From Paenibacillus sp. JNUCC-31 (GTDB lineage Bacteria; Bacillota; Bacilli; Paenibacillales; Paenibacillaceae), in contig NZ_CP062165.1 of assembly GCF_014844075.1 (NCBI RefSeq), positions 6,634,001-6,698,000 on the forward strand: DNA of 64,000 nt. The letters run 5' to 3'. The position numbers and the translations under genes are program-made. A model generated the notes under the pieces. The model saw only the letters and a program-made list of their open reading frames with translations, was not told where the DNA came from and did no database searches. Each line of letters starts with the position of its first letter. The stretch's first letter is position 1. This document shows, in pieces, positions 18,679 through 30,956 of the stretch.

Positions 18679-20403
18679 TTAGGAAGAGATTCCGACTACA
18701 CTGGAACCGTTCTTTGTAATTTTGTACGTAATGACGTCTCCGCTCCAGAAGTGGAATTTGAGAATGACTTCGCCATTATTCGTTTCGTTGAAGAAGTTTT
18801 GTTTCAGTTCAATCACGTTGCTGCTATAATTTGGGCTGAAAGTGTAGGAAAATTCTTTGAATGAAGTCCAGTTCTGCGGACCTGCGTTGCCTCCATTGGT
18901 ATACGTTGCTTCCATCGTGGCCAGCTGATTGCCATTAAAGGTAGTCGGAATCGCAAACGAGCTCGTTGTGCCTGTTGCATTGCTCAGTTTAGGCGTATCA
19001 TACTTGATGATATTCAAGGTCCAGTTTGCGCCTTTGTTGAATTTGGCTGTCAGCTTGGCATTAACACCAAGATTGCCGGAAGTGGTCAGTCTGGTCAACA
19101 GGCTGGATTTTAACGTTAGCACATCACCACTGATCGTGTAATCTGTACCTTGGACAAGGGTGGTGCTGCCATTAGCAAGAGAACTAAATGTATTACCATT
19201 GAGATTGAGCTTTACTGTTTTATCCTGAATCGCTGCCCCCTTTTTAAGATAAACCAGATCCGATTCAGCTGTGGAGGAACGACCTGTCCAGCTTGCTTTC
19301 ATCGTGTTATACAGATCCGGATCAGACCAGGTGAAGTTGGTACGACCAAAATGCTGTCCATTATCCCATAACATGGTCGTCATTTGTTTCTGACGCAAGT
19401 ATTGGCCAATAAATTCAAAGAATTTCAACTTCTCACCTTGCTCAATTACACCTGTGTGCTGATCAAAGCCGAGCAAGCCATACTCCCCAACGATAACAGG
19501 AATACCCTTGGCAGTAAAAGCATTATAGACACGGTCGAATGTATCCGTTATATCCTTTTGCACTTCAGCGTTATATTTTGTGTATCCTGCGATATTAACA
19601 CTGAATGGCCAGAAGCCATAATAGTGGACGGTTGCGATGATGTTAGGGTCATTCAATTTTGCAATCGTCTGGGTTAATGCATCGAGATCTGGTTGAGCGG
19701 AAGAAGTATGCATGGTTGGCAGAACGAGTGGACGTGTGGTGTTGTTTCCGCCTGATGCTCTCACGATGCTATGGAAAGATACATTCAATTCATCCAGCAA
19801 AGCGTATGCAGTAGCGGTATTCGTTGTGCCACCTTCGGTGAAGCGTGGTTCATTTACACTTTCGAACATCAGCTTTGTAGAAGAGTTTTTGAATTTATTT
19901 GCAATTTGAGTCCAAGCCGCATTGTAACGTGCAAGAACATTGGCATGGTCATTCTCCATATAGCTGATCCACTGCCATGAGTCGTGATGGATATTGATCA
20001 TCACATAAAGGTTCGCATCAAGGGCCCAATTTACAACCTGTTGTACTCGATTCATGTAAGCGGTATCAATAGTGTAGTTAGGGGCTCCACCCATATGAGC
20101 TTGCCAGGTCACTGGAATACGTATACTCTTGTAGCCTTGATTCGCAATATTTTGTATCAGTTGCTGAGTGATCAGCGGGTTACCCCAGGCCGTCTCATCT
20201 GCACCAACCGCGTCCAGCGAGTTACCAAGATTCCAGCCCGGCTCCATCGCACTAACATAGGATTGCATTTGGGTTGGAGTGGCGGCAGCACTTGTCTGGA
20301 TCGTCTCATCTGCAGCAGCAGAAGCGATGGCGGATGAGAACAGGGACAAGATCATTGCTGTTACGAGAGTGAGCGAAAGGACCGATTTTCGGTTTTTGTT
20401 CAT
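18679..20403 (-). CDS. secreted GH5 endoglucanase with Ig-like domain and CBM46
   Basis: 574 residues. A signal peptide (MNKNRKSVLSLTLVTAMILS, then ASAAAD) indicates export. Residues about 40-370 are a GH5 subfamily 4-type barrel with WNLGNSLDAVG, the acid/base Glu in ESVNEPRF and the nucleophile Glu in VIVGEYGLLG. An Ig-like/X2 module (about 375-465) and a C-terminal CBM46-like module (from FNGNQLATMEATY) follow, the layout of Bacillus Cel5B enzymes acting on beta-glucan and xyloglucan. Of the candidate starts, the ATG at 20403 has AAGGAG at nine bases and is chosen. A cre site lies in its promoter. Confidence 0.88.
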   Translation of the reverse strand: MNKNRKSVLSLTLVTAMILSLFSSAIASAAADETIQTSAAATPTQMQSYVSAMEPGWNLGNSLDAVGADETAWGNPLITQQLIQNIANQGYKSIRIPVTWQAHMGGAPNYTIDTAYMNRVQQVVNWALDANLYVMINIHHDSWQWISYMENDHANVLARYNAAWTQIANKFKNSSTKLMFESVNEPRFTEGGTTNTATAYALLDELNVSFHSIVRASGGNNTTRPLVLPTMHTSSAQPDLDALTQTIAKLNDPNIIATVHYYGFWPFSVNIAGYTKYNAEVQKDITDTFDRVYNAFTAKGIPVIVGEYGLLGFDQHTGVIEQGEKLKFFEFIGQYLRQKQMTTMLWDNGQHFGRTNFTWSDPDLYNTMKASWTGRSSTAESDLVYLKKGAAIQDKTVKLNLNGNTFSSLANGSTTLVQGTDYTISGDVLTLKSSLLTRLTTSGNLGVNAKLTAKFNKGANWTLNIIKYDTPKLSNATGTTSSFAIPTTFNGNQLATMEATYTNGGNAGPQNWTSFKEFSYTFSPNYSSNVIELKQNFFNETNNGEVILKFHFWSGDVITYKITKNGSSVVGISS

Positions 20404-20530
20404 TAACATATTCTCCTTTGTGATTATAATTGTGGATCTAAACATAGAGTTCTTGCAGAAGACATTAGCGAATAAGGTTCAGCATCGAACAAGACTCTGG
20501 CTTCTTTGAAATGGAATCAACTCCAAATTA

Positions 20531-20559
20531 AGTATTGAAAGCGTTTTCTAAGTTGTAAA
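20531..20559 (-). promoter_or_regulatory. endoglucanase promoter with embedded cre
   Basis: On the minus strand TTTACA (20559-20554) and AATACT (20536-20531) are 17 bases apart. TGAAAGCGTTTTCT (20536-20549, plus strand) fits the cre consensus with one mismatch and fills the spacer, as at the mannanase promoter. The rest of the 20404-20715 gap is AT-rich with no gene seen. Confidence 0.65.
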
Positions 20560-20715
20560 TATATCATAATTAATGAGCAGTAAATACCCTCATAATTGGA
20601 ATAAAATTCATGTGGAAATTAGTGCTTATAGGATTATTTTTATTTTATTTTGATGAAAATAGCGTTACATTTAGCTCATGGTTTAATTTAAATAACTACA
20701 GGAGGGGATCATTGA

Positions 20716-21543
20716 ATGAAACTGGATGCACATCAACATTTCTGGAATTATAATGTTCATGAATATGGATGGATCGGGGAACCTATGAACGTCATTCGGA
20801 GATCGTTTCTTCCGGAAGATCTGGAACCTTTGCTAACGAATTCAGGCTTATCAGGGTGTATAGCTGTCCAGGCGAGACAAACGGTTGAGGAAACTGAATG
20901 GCTTCTTCACTTGGCAGAGCAGCACGAGTTCATCAAGGGCGTTGTGGGCTGGGTAGATCTGTGTTCTGTAGATGTTTCACACCAACTGGAGAAATATGCC
21001 TCTAGCCCCTGGTTGAAGGGTGTACGTCATGTGGTACAGGATGAACCGGATGAGAAGTTTGTATTGCGAGACGATTTTCAGCGAGGAATTGCACTGCTGC
21101 AGCAGTATAATCTTGCTTATGATCTACTGGTGTCCAAGGAGCAATTGCCTTATGCTACAGAACTGGTGAAGATGTTCCCCGAACAGCGGTTTGTACTTGA
21201 TCACCTGGGGAAACCTGATATTAAGTCGAGCAAGGTTTCACCTTGGAAGAAAGCGATATATGCACTGTCAGAACAACCGAATGTGTATTGCAAATGGTCA
21301 GGCATGATCACTGAAGCGGATTGGGATAATTGGAAACAGGAGGACTTTACTCCCTATCTCGATACTGCGCTAGAAGCCTTTGGTCCAGATCGGATCATGT
21401 TTGGTTCCGATTGGCCTGTTTGCATGGTGGCAGGTACATACGTTCAAACACTTGAGATCATAACGAAACATATAAATTCCTTTTCAGAGACGGAGCAGCA
21501 AATGATTTTCGGGGGAACCTGCGCTGCCTTTTACCAGTTATAG
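20716..21543 (+). CDS. amidohydrolase-family sugar lactonase
   Basis: 275 residues of the COG3618 amidohydrolase group, which includes L-fuconolactonase and L-rhamnonolactonase. The N-terminal metal motif is DAHQHFW, with DHLGKPD and GSDWPVC later, all typical. It probably opens an aldonolactone formed from a 6-deoxy sugar in the cytoplasm; the window also holds rhamnose genes, but those use the phosphorylated route, so the substrate stays open. AGGAGGGG precedes the ATG. It is a single gene with its own terminator. Confidence 0.78.
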   Translation: MKLDAHQHFWNYNVHEYGWIGEPMNVIRRSFLPEDLEPLLTNSGLSGCIAVQARQTVEETEWLLHLAEQHEFIKGVVGWVDLCSVDVSHQLEKYASSPWLKGVRHVVQDEPDEKFVLRDDFQRGIALLQQYNLAYDLLVSKEQLPYATELVKMFPEQRFVLDHLGKPDIKSSKVSPWKKAIYALSEQPNVYCKWSGMITEADWDNWKQEDFTPYLDTALEAFGPDRIMFGSDWPVCMVAGTYVQTLEIITKHINSFSETEQQMIFGGTCAAFYQL

Positions 21544-21657
21544 CAGTGCTTTAGGCAACTGATTTAGGTTTCATGATGTTGACAGTTCCCCTATTCCTTG
21601 CTAAAGTTTTATCCAATCCGCATAATTGTGATCTGGGAATGTTACCGATAAGGGCAT

Positions 21658-21714
21658 AACCTGAGCTGGCTTGTGTACACTGCAACGTGTATCCGGGCTG
21701 GTTCGGGTTTTTTG
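21658..21714 (+). terminator. terminator after the lactonase gene
   Basis: A 14-pair stem with several GU pairs (AACCTGAGCTGGCT against GGGCTGGTTCGGGTT read backwards), followed by six Ts. Confidence 0.7.
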
Positions 21715-21843
21715 TATTTAAGTTGAACGAACAACGATTTTACATTGGACACTGCGCTGCCAGAACAATCTTCCGATCGCTGTTATCTCCAGATTTTTTC
21801 TGTGCTCTCCGTGTATGTGTAAATGTGTAGTTCAACTTAAATA
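21715..21843. repeat. 129-bp element with perfect 14-bp terminal inverted repeats
   Basis: TATTTAAGTTGAAC (21715-21728) and GTTCAACTTAAATA (21830-21843) are exact reverse complements; a further short TTTACA match lies inside each arm. There is no coding capacity. It looks like a miniature inverted-repeat element or an intergenic repeat. It occupies the 21544-21910 gap together with the preceding terminator. Confidence 0.55.
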
Positions 21844-21910
21844 TTTTGTCTTTTTAATATTTCTTGCGATTTGAGCGGATATCTGAAAACCATATTTGGA
21901 AGGAGAATGA

Positions 21911-23359
<1,449 letters not shown>

Positions 23360-23392
23360 GCAAGGCATTAACGAGAGAGTTTTCCCTCATAT

Positions 23393-23436
23393 GATCGGAA
23401 GGACCATTCTTCATGGAATTTCCGATCGTTCTTTCA
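23393..23436 (+). terminator. terminator-like hairpin after GH1 gene
   Basis: GATCGGAA (23393-23400) pairs with TTCCGATC (23420-23427), with an inner CCAT/ATGG stem, then GTTCTTTC. The U-tract is imperfect. Confidence 0.55.
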
Positions 23437-23437
23437 T

Positions 23438-23474
23438 TGAAAGCGTTGACATGTATGTCTCTTCGCGCTATACT
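23438..23474 (+). promoter_or_regulatory. licT promoter overlapped by cre
   Basis: TTGACA (23446-23451), 17 bases, TATACT (23469-23474). TGAAAGCGTTGACA (23438-23451) matches the cre consensus with one mismatch and covers the -35. Confidence 0.8.
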
Positions 23475-23494
23475 TGACGCAATTATATCGTTTT

Positions 23495-23586
23495 GGGATT
23501 GTTACTACTTGAAGTAGGCAAAACCTAAGCATCAAAAAGCAGACGTACATGTCTTGTTTATTTTGTGATGCTTCAGGTTTTTTTGT
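23495..23586 (+). promoter_or_regulatory. RAT antiterminator and overlapping terminator ahead of licT
   Basis: GGGATTGTTACTACTTGAAG with the following AGGCAAAACC (23495-23526) is a BglG/LicT-type ribonucleic antiterminator. Its 3' part (AAACCTAAGCATCA) also pairs with TGATGCTTCAGGTTT followed by Ts, forming the alternative terminator ending at 23586. LicT binding to the RAT would block the terminator. Confidence 0.88.
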
Positions 23587-23643
23587 ATGCCCACAAGGCG
23601 ATATATGACTGCCAAGAGAGTGGATCGTGACGGGGGGATTGAA

Positions 23644-24474
23644 GTGAAAATAGCAAAGGTTATCAACAATAACGTCATTAGCATCTATCAGGCGGATGGA
23701 GCAGAGCTTGTGGTGATGGGGCGTGGGATTGCCTTTAAGAAAAAGCCGGGGGATAAAGTAGATGAGACCCGCATCCAGAAAGTATTTGCGCTTAAAAACA
23801 AGCAGACATCCGACAATTTCAAGATGCTGCTGCGCGAAGTACCCATGGAACTGATCGAAATTGTGGAAGAAATTATTACCTATGCCAGAGAGAATCTGGG
23901 CCGTAACCTGAATGAAAATATCTACGTTTCCCTAACCGATCATATTAACTTTGCGATTGAACGATATCGTGAAGGGGTTGAAATCAAGAATGCACTGATG
24001 TGGGAAATCAAACAGCTGTACAAAGCTGAGTTTGGACTAGGTCTGAAAACGCTGGAGCAGATCAAGTCCAGATTGAACATCGAGCTTCCACCGGATGAAG
24101 CAGCATATATTGCCCTGCATATTGTCAATGCGGAGATGAATGAAGAAGTCATCACAACGATGAACATCACGAAGTTTATTCAGCAGATTATTAATATAGC
24201 GAAATATCACTTCAAAATGGAATTCGATGAAGAGTCTCTCAGTTATTTTCGCTTCATTACGCATCTGAAATTCTTCTCCCAGAGGGTATTAAGCGGGACA
24301 CATTATGACAACAACTATGACCACTTTTATGACATGATCAAAGAGAAGCACCCGGAAGCAGCCGCATGTACGGAAAAAATCGAAATGTTCGTCAACAAGG
24401 AATATAACCATCAGCTTACCAATGAAGAGAAATTATACTTGACCGTCCACATTGAACGAGTCGTTAATAGGTAG
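23644..24474 (+). CDS. licT: BglG/LicT-family transcriptional antiterminator
   Basis: 276 residues, equal to B. subtilis LicT. Residues 1-55 are the RNA-binding CAT domain (VKIAKVINNNVISIY, GRGIAFKKKPGD). Two PRD domains follow, with phosphorylatable histidines in SLTDHINFAI, IALHIVNAEM, FRFITHLKFF and LTVHIERVV. The PTS controls its activity through these sites. The frame opens at 23587, but GTG 23644 with a G-rich ribosome site yields the standard family start; translation from 23587 would begin inside the terminator. Targets are the RAT ahead of its own gene and the RAT ahead of bglP. Confidence 0.93.
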   Translation: MKIAKVINNNVISIYQADGAELVVMGRGIAFKKKPGDKVDETRIQKVFALKNKQTSDNFKMLLREVPMELIEIVEEIITYARENLGRNLNENIYVSLTDHINFAIERYREGVEIKNALMWEIKQLYKAEFGLGLKTLEQIKSRLNIELPPDEAAYIALHIVNAEMNEEVITTMNITKFIQQIINIAKYHFKMEFDEESLSYFRFITHLKFFSQRVLSGTHYDNNYDHFYDMIKEKHPEAAACTEKIEMFVNKEYNHQLTNEEKLYLTVHIERVVNR

Positions 24475-24485
24475 CAAATAAATTG

Positions 24486-24513
24486 TTGACATATTTGGTT
24501 AAATTAATATAAT
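24486..24513 (+). promoter_or_regulatory. internal promoter ahead of bglP
   Basis: TTGACA (24486-24491), 16 bases, TATAAT (24508-24513). Confidence 0.7.
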
Positions 24514-24533
24514 ATGAAATTAACAGGAATTGA

Positions 24534-26579
<2,046 letters not shown>

Positions 26580-26617
26580 AGATCTGCATAAGTATGGTTT
26601 AGCATTTCTATAAGCAG

Positions 26618-26675
26618 AAGCCGTGTCCAGCGTGGAACAGAATGTTTTTCTGTTTACGCGGACCCGGCTTTTTTT
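26618..26675 (+). terminator. terminator after bglP
   Basis: AAGCCG..GTCC..CGT pairs with ACG..GGAC..CGGCTT, then five Ts. Confidence 0.85.
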
Positions 26676-26740
26676 CAGTTTCCATCTCTGTATTCAGGTT
26701 GATTTAGTTCAGGATAACTTTAATTTGTTGCAAGGGCTGG

Positions 26741-27331
26741 TCAGGAATCTGCTCGCACAACCGTTGAGTTCATGTTGCCTGTCAGTCGCTGTGGAGGGAA
26801 GACCATGCGAACAGGTGCGATAATAATTGCAGCGAATAAGGCTTTGATCAGATCTCCGATGATATAGGGATAGAACCCTTGTATCATGGCTTCGGGTAAC
26901 GACATTTTGTAAGCATAGGCTAACCAGGGCACGCCCGAAACATAGATCAACAATGAACCAAACACCTCAAATACGATAAAGGCCAGGAAATAACCAACGA
27001 ATCCGTTCAGTTTGATTCTGCTGAGTAATAGCCCAATGAGTAATGCCGAGAAGGGCCACATCATAACATATCCTCCGGTAGGCCCAAGGAGTACGGCAAG
27101 TCCGCCTGCGCCATGCAGAAGCGGGAAGCCAATTGCAGTCAGGACTACAACCAGAGCGATACTTAGAAAACCATATAATGGGCCAAGCAGTCCGCCTGCC
27201 AGCATAACCGCAAGAGTTTGCAGTGTAATCGGCACAGGAGAGAAACCAATGGGAATACTTATGTAACCAAAAAGAACGAGTATAGCTGCCATAAGTGCGC
27301 TAAATACAATACCTCGCAAAGATAATTTCAT
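26741..27331 (-). CDS. bioY: biotin ECF transporter substrate-binding protein
   Basis: 196 residues, six hydrophobic segments, S component of an energy-coupling-factor transporter. IPIGFSPVPITLQTLAVMLA and the glycine-rich LLGPTGGYVMMWPF are BioY hallmarks. It captures biotin at the membrane and works with the ATPase and T subunits encoded by the divergent genes. AAAGGAATG lies ahead of the ATG. A BirA operator is located between bioY and ecfA. Confidence 0.93.
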   Translation of the reverse strand: MKLSLRGIVFSALMAAILVLFGYISIPIGFSPVPITLQTLAVMLAGGLLGPLYGFLSIALVVVLTAIGFPLLHGAGGLAVLLGPTGGYVMMWPFSALLIGLLLSRIKLNGFVGYFLAFIVFEVFGSLLIYVSGVPWLAYAYKMSLPEAMIQGFYPYIIGDLIKALFAAIIIAPVRMVFPPQRLTGNMNSTVVRADS

Positions 27332-27364
27332 GTTTGAACATTCCTTTCAATTTTGGTAATCTTA

Positions 27365-27396
27365 TTGTTAACCGATTAAACGGATGTGGTTAACGA
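27365..27396. promoter_or_regulatory. BirA operator (biotin box)
   Basis: TTGTTAACC, 14 bases, GGTTAACGA: two GTTAAC half-sites at the spacing of the known BirA box. It lies between bioY (minus) and the ecf genes (plus), so biotin-bound BirA may repress both. Confidence 0.85.
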
Positions 27397-27443
27397 TTTG
27401 GATCGTACCACAAAAGATTCAAAAGGGAAAGGACCAATTTGCG

Positions 27444-28307
27444 ATGCAAGACGTTATACCTTTGATTCAACTAGAAAATGTCCGTGTTCATTATGCATCC
27501 GATTCAGGACGTGTTCGTAAGGCAGTGGATGGGGTTTCACTGAAAGTGATTCCCGGGGAATGGATAAGTGTTGTGGGGGCCAATGGAAGTGGAAAAAGTA
27601 CCTTGGCCGGGTTGCTGATCGGATTCACTCCGCTATCCGGCGGAGAAAGGAAGGCTTCTTCGGATCTGGTTGTTCGTGGAGTTCTCCAGCAGCCTGATGC
27701 GCAGGTACTCGGAGATACCATTGAAGAGGAGTTTCATTTTGCCTTGTCCTCGTTGCTGGAATCTTCGGATGAGCAATTACGTCGGAGAGAGCACGCATTA
27801 CATATAACAGGACTTGAACACCCGCCGGAGACGGCCATATCTATGCTGTCTGGAGGACAGAAGCAGTTGCTTAATATCGCGGTAGCGCTGGCGGCCAAGC
27901 CGGATGTACTCATTCTGGACGAACCTACGGCCATGCTTGATCCGGGAGCCAGAGATCGAATGGAAGCGGTAGTCCAAACCATTGTTCAGCAAGGGACGGC
28001 GGTAATCTGGATTACGCATCATTTGGAGGAAGCAACGTTATGCGATCGAATTATTGCCATGGAACAGGGACGATGCGTGTACGATGGAGCACCTTCGGCT
28101 TTCTTCTATGGAAAGGAGAAGGCAGCGACGAGGGCTAATGCAGGAAAAGAAGCACATCAATCATCGCCCTGCGAAAAGCTTGGTCTTGCTCCACCTTTTA
28201 CAGTGCAGACGGCTCTACTCCTGAAACGGAAAGGCCTGCTCCATCATGCAACACCTCTGCGACCAGAGCAGTTGGTTAAGGAGGTAGCTCTTTGGCAATC
28301 GAATTAG
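27444..28307 (+). CDS. ecfA: ECF transporter ATPase
   Basis: 287 residues. Walker A VGANGSGKST, Q-loop VLQQPDAQVL, signature LSGGQKQ and Walker B VLILDEPTAM are intact. It powers the energy-coupling module with the second ATPase encoded next. The frame opens at 27384, but that start lies in the BirA box; ATG 27444 with GGAAAGGA upstream is chosen. Its end overlaps the next gene by 16 bases. It may serve bioY only, or several S components in the cell. Confidence 0.9.
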   Translation: MQDVIPLIQLENVRVHYASDSGRVRKAVDGVSLKVIPGEWISVVGANGSGKSTLAGLLIGFTPLSGGERKASSDLVVRGVLQQPDAQVLGDTIEEEFHFALSSLLESSDEQLRRREHALHITGLEHPPETAISMLSGGQKQLLNIAVALAAKPDVLILDEPTAMLDPGARDRMEAVVQTIVQQGTAVIWITHHLEEATLCDRIIAMEQGRCVYDGAPSAFFYGKEKAATRANAGKEAHQSSPCEKLGLAPPFTVQTALLLKRKGLLHHATPLRPEQLVKEVALWQSN

Positions 28308-30046
28308 AACATGTAGGCATAGCTTCGTCACAAGCTGACAAAAGAGCGCTGCTTCAAGATGTCACCGTCAAACTGAACTGTGGAGAAATCACTTTGGTAC
28401 TGGGCTGCACAGGATCAGGCAAAACCACACTGCTGCAAACGATCGCTGGCCTAAAACCTCCAGATACGGGTAGCCTCAAGCTGGACGGAGAGCCTTTCTG
28501 GCAAAACGGGAAAGTGCCACAGTCCATTCTGCTGCAAATGGGATTGGTCTTTCAATTCCCGGAGCAACAGCTGTTCGCCCGAAGCATTGGGCGTGAATTT
28601 GCTTATTCCCTGCGTCCATATCGTCTACCCGATGAACAAAAGAAAAAGCAGATTTCCGAGGCGCTTGAGCGCTGGGACTCCCCAGCAGGTCATGAAGGGG
28701 AAGAACGCTTTCACTCGGATAGGTCACCCTTTGCACTAAGTGGGGGAGAACGGAGAAGACTGGGGCTTGCCCTTGGCACTGCTACGCAGCCTTCATGGCT
28801 ATTGCTCGATGAACCTAGCGCCGGATTGGAAGCACAAGGTGTTGTCATGCTGCTGGAAGCATTGAATCAACAGCGAAATGCGGGTGAGGGAGCGATTGTG
28901 GCTACACACGACCTGGACACGTTTTTACCGCATGCGGATCGGGTTCTTTTGTTACAGGAGGGGCGTCTGGTTGCTGATCTCACACCAAGGGAACTTCATA
29001 CAAGGCCAGATCTGCTGGAACTTGCCGGAATTGGTCTGCCACCTTCTATGCAACTGGCACAACAATTTGCGGCGGCGGGCATTCATTTGTCTTTTACTGC
29101 GTTGACCCCGGAAGAAATGGCTGAAAGCATAGTTCGGTCCATCCATGAGCCGTTTGAACAGAAAGTTGATGTTATTGGTAATGAGGATCAATTCAGAATA
29201 GATGAAGCAAAGCAAGCCTTAACAAGCTCCGACACTTCGGGAGGAGAAAGCACACAAGAGATCATGTACGCCCACGCTGAATCAGGATCAAGCAGAGGCT
29301 TGTATGGGGCCATGGACCCGCGTCTGAAATGGGTTTTATACATTTTGCTCGTGACTGCCGCGATGCTTCAGCACCACTGGTTGGGTCTGTCTCTTACGTT
29401 GGTGCCAGTCATCTTGGCACTCGTTGTGCTGCCGCGCCAGGCTTTGATTGGATGCTTGAAATTAATGAAGCCGCTCGTATTGTTCTTTCTCATATCAACC
29501 GTGTTGTCGGGGACAACCCTTTCAACAGAAGGGGGCGGTCTACAGTTCGGATTTTCCTTGATGCAGGCTGAGGCGACGTTACTGAATGTTTACCGTTTAT
29601 TTATCGTCACGTTGGCAAGTCTTTGGTTTTCACTGACCACGCCTTATGGTCGCATGGTGGCAGGACTGAATTGGGTGCTCGGCGTCGGACAAAAAATAAA
29701 GCTGCCCGTCTCGTCATTTGCACTCGCCGTGTCGTTAATCTTCCGTTTTATCCCGATGATCTGGAGTGAATGGCAGCGATTCTCGCTGATTGTTCGGGCA
29801 CGCGGCAAAGCTGCATTACGACCGAATACGGTGCGTGTGCGTGATCTGGGTCCGATGGTTATTCCCCTGCTTATGGCGCTGTTTCAGCGTGCAGAAGATA
29901 TGACGATTGCGATGGAAATGCGGAAAGTTAGAGAGAATTCCCTGCTTGGAGCACGCTCATCCTTGTTGGTATGGTCCAAACGAGACACGTGGATTTGCCT
30001 AATTGGACTTATTGTTTTTGTGTTTTATATCTGGATCAGAAATTGA
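28292..30046 (+). CDS. fused ECF ATPase and transmembrane T subunit
   Basis: 584 residues. Residues 1 to about 270 are a second ATPase (GCTGSGKTT, VFQFPEQQLF, LSGGERRR, WLLLDEPSAGL, ATHDLD). A hydrophilic linker (about 275-335) joins it to an EcfT membrane protein (from about 340) with the coupling-helix motif VRARGKA. In most bacteria these are separate proteins. There is no frameshift or stop at the junction, so it is a genuine fusion in this sequence. The TTG start has GGAGG at eight bases and overlaps ecfA, implying translational coupling. Confidence 0.88.
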   Translation: MAIELEHVGIASSQADKRALLQDVTVKLNCGEITLVLGCTGSGKTTLLQTIAGLKPPDTGSLKLDGEPFWQNGKVPQSILLQMGLVFQFPEQQLFARSIGREFAYSLRPYRLPDEQKKKQISEALERWDSPAGHEGEERFHSDRSPFALSGGERRRLGLALGTATQPSWLLLDEPSAGLEAQGVVMLLEALNQQRNAGEGAIVATHDLDTFLPHADRVLLLQEGRLVADLTPRELHTRPDLLELAGIGLPPSMQLAQQFAAAGIHLSFTALTPEEMAESIVRSIHEPFEQKVDVIGNEDQFRIDEAKQALTSSDTSGGESTQEIMYAHAESGSSRGLYGAMDPRLKWVLYILLVTAAMLQHHWLGLSLTLVPVILALVVLPRQALIGCLKLMKPLVLFFLISTVLSGTTLSTEGGGLQFGFSLMQAEATLLNVYRLFIVTLASLWFSLTTPYGRMVAGLNWVLGVGQKIKLPVSSFALAVSLIFRFIPMIWSEWQRFSLIVRARGKAALRPNTVRVRDLGPMVIPLLMALFQRAEDMTIAMEMRKVRENSLLGARSSLLVWSKRDTWICLIGLIVFVFYIWIRN

Positions 30047-30141
30047 AACGCAGTGTTGCATGGACTATGCATAAATCCTTTCATTTCCGTTCAAAATAAA
30101 CATGCTTTGATCACTACGAAGCAGATATGGAGGGACGAACG

Positions 30142-30441
30142 ATGAAGGATAAATTTCTGCAAGAAGAAAGACGAGAATATACCGATGTATCGACTGTGGA
30201 GTCGCAGCGAAATGATATCACATTCGAAGAATTCCCTGAAGGTCCTTACGGCTCATCTCTAATGTCTGAATCTCTTGGCAAAAGCTCGCCATGGCGAGTG
30301 GATCAAAGGACCGCACACCGTTTCGATTATGAAAATCATGAACTGCACGAAGGGGAAGTTCGGGATTATCCCGGTCAAGACGTCTTCGATGAAACGGTCC
30401 CCGATAATGTAACCAAGCCTCAATACCCCGAAGAAGAATAG
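30142..30441 (+). CDS. small acidic protein of unknown function
   Basis: 99 residues, very rich in Glu and Asp, without membrane segments or cysteines. Motifs seen are FEEFPEGPYGSSLM, LGKSSPWRVDQRTA and DYPGQDVFDETVPD. I do not recognise the family. ATG 30142 has GGAGGG seven bases upstream; an earlier ATG overlaps the ribosome site. It stands alone, about 95 bases behind the ecf genes, and is closed by a terminator. Confidence 0.75.
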   Translation: MKDKFLQEERREYTDVSTVESQRNDITFEEFPEGPYGSSLMSESLGKSSPWRVDQRTAHRFDYENHELHEGEVRDYPGQDVFDETVPDNVTKPQYPEEE

Positions 30442-30469
30442 TACTGACGTATTATATAAAATAGATGAT

Positions 30470-30509
30470 AGCCTCCGGCAGGACCACCTGGCCGGGGGCT
30501 GTTTTGTTT
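30470..30509 (+). terminator. terminator after the small acidic protein gene
   Basis: AGCCTCCGGC pairs with GCCGGGGGCT, then TTTTGTTT. Confidence 0.85.
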
Positions 30510-30590
30510 GTGTTGTTTATGAAAACAAATCTCCTCAAATTCCACAATATGGTTTATCATAGGCATAGCTCATATTAAAAGAGGTCGTTT

Positions 30591-30741
30591 GTGGGAAAAT
30601 CCAAAGTTATCATGGTGGTTTCAGGAGCTATTGTGCTCGATGAGACTGGTGAAAATTCTATAACAAAAACGATCGGATAATGGATTCTGGGGGTTTCCAG
30701 GCGGGTCTATGGAGATCGGTAAGACTTTTGTGGGAGGATAA
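30591..30741 (+). pseudogene. Nudix hydrolase remnant
   Basis: Frame one from GTG 30591 reads VGKSKVIMVVSGAIVLDETG; the sequel appears in another frame from 30664 as QKRSDNGFWGFPGGSMEIG, then stops at 30741. This is the start of a Nudix domain interrupted by one inserted A and an in-frame TAA, and cut off before the REXXEE Nudix box. About 45 of the usual 140-160 residues remain. It is surely non-functional. Confidence 0.8.
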
Positions 30742-30866
30742 AAGAGAGTTCAGAGTCTATAGAAACACGATTTTTTGATAGGCATTCTATCCTGACGAAT
30801 GGGTAGACGATTTACTAAGGAACTCAGGAGGTCTTAATTCGCCTTCAGGAACTCTTTCTAAAAAGT

Positions 30867-30956
30867 AAGGAACATCAGACACGTTATTTCCCGAAATCCC
30901 TGACAAATAAGCTGCAAACGACTGTTTATTCTGATATAGCGTGTCTCATGTTCCTT
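30867..30956. repeat. 17-bp imperfect inverted repeat
   Basis: AAGGAACATCAGACACG (30867-30883) and CGTGTCTCATGTTCCTT (30940-30956) are reverse complements with one mismatch, 56 bases apart. No ORF lies inside. It could be a short palindromic repeat or the remains of a mobile element. The rest of 30742-31266 shows only decayed sequence. Confidence 0.6.
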
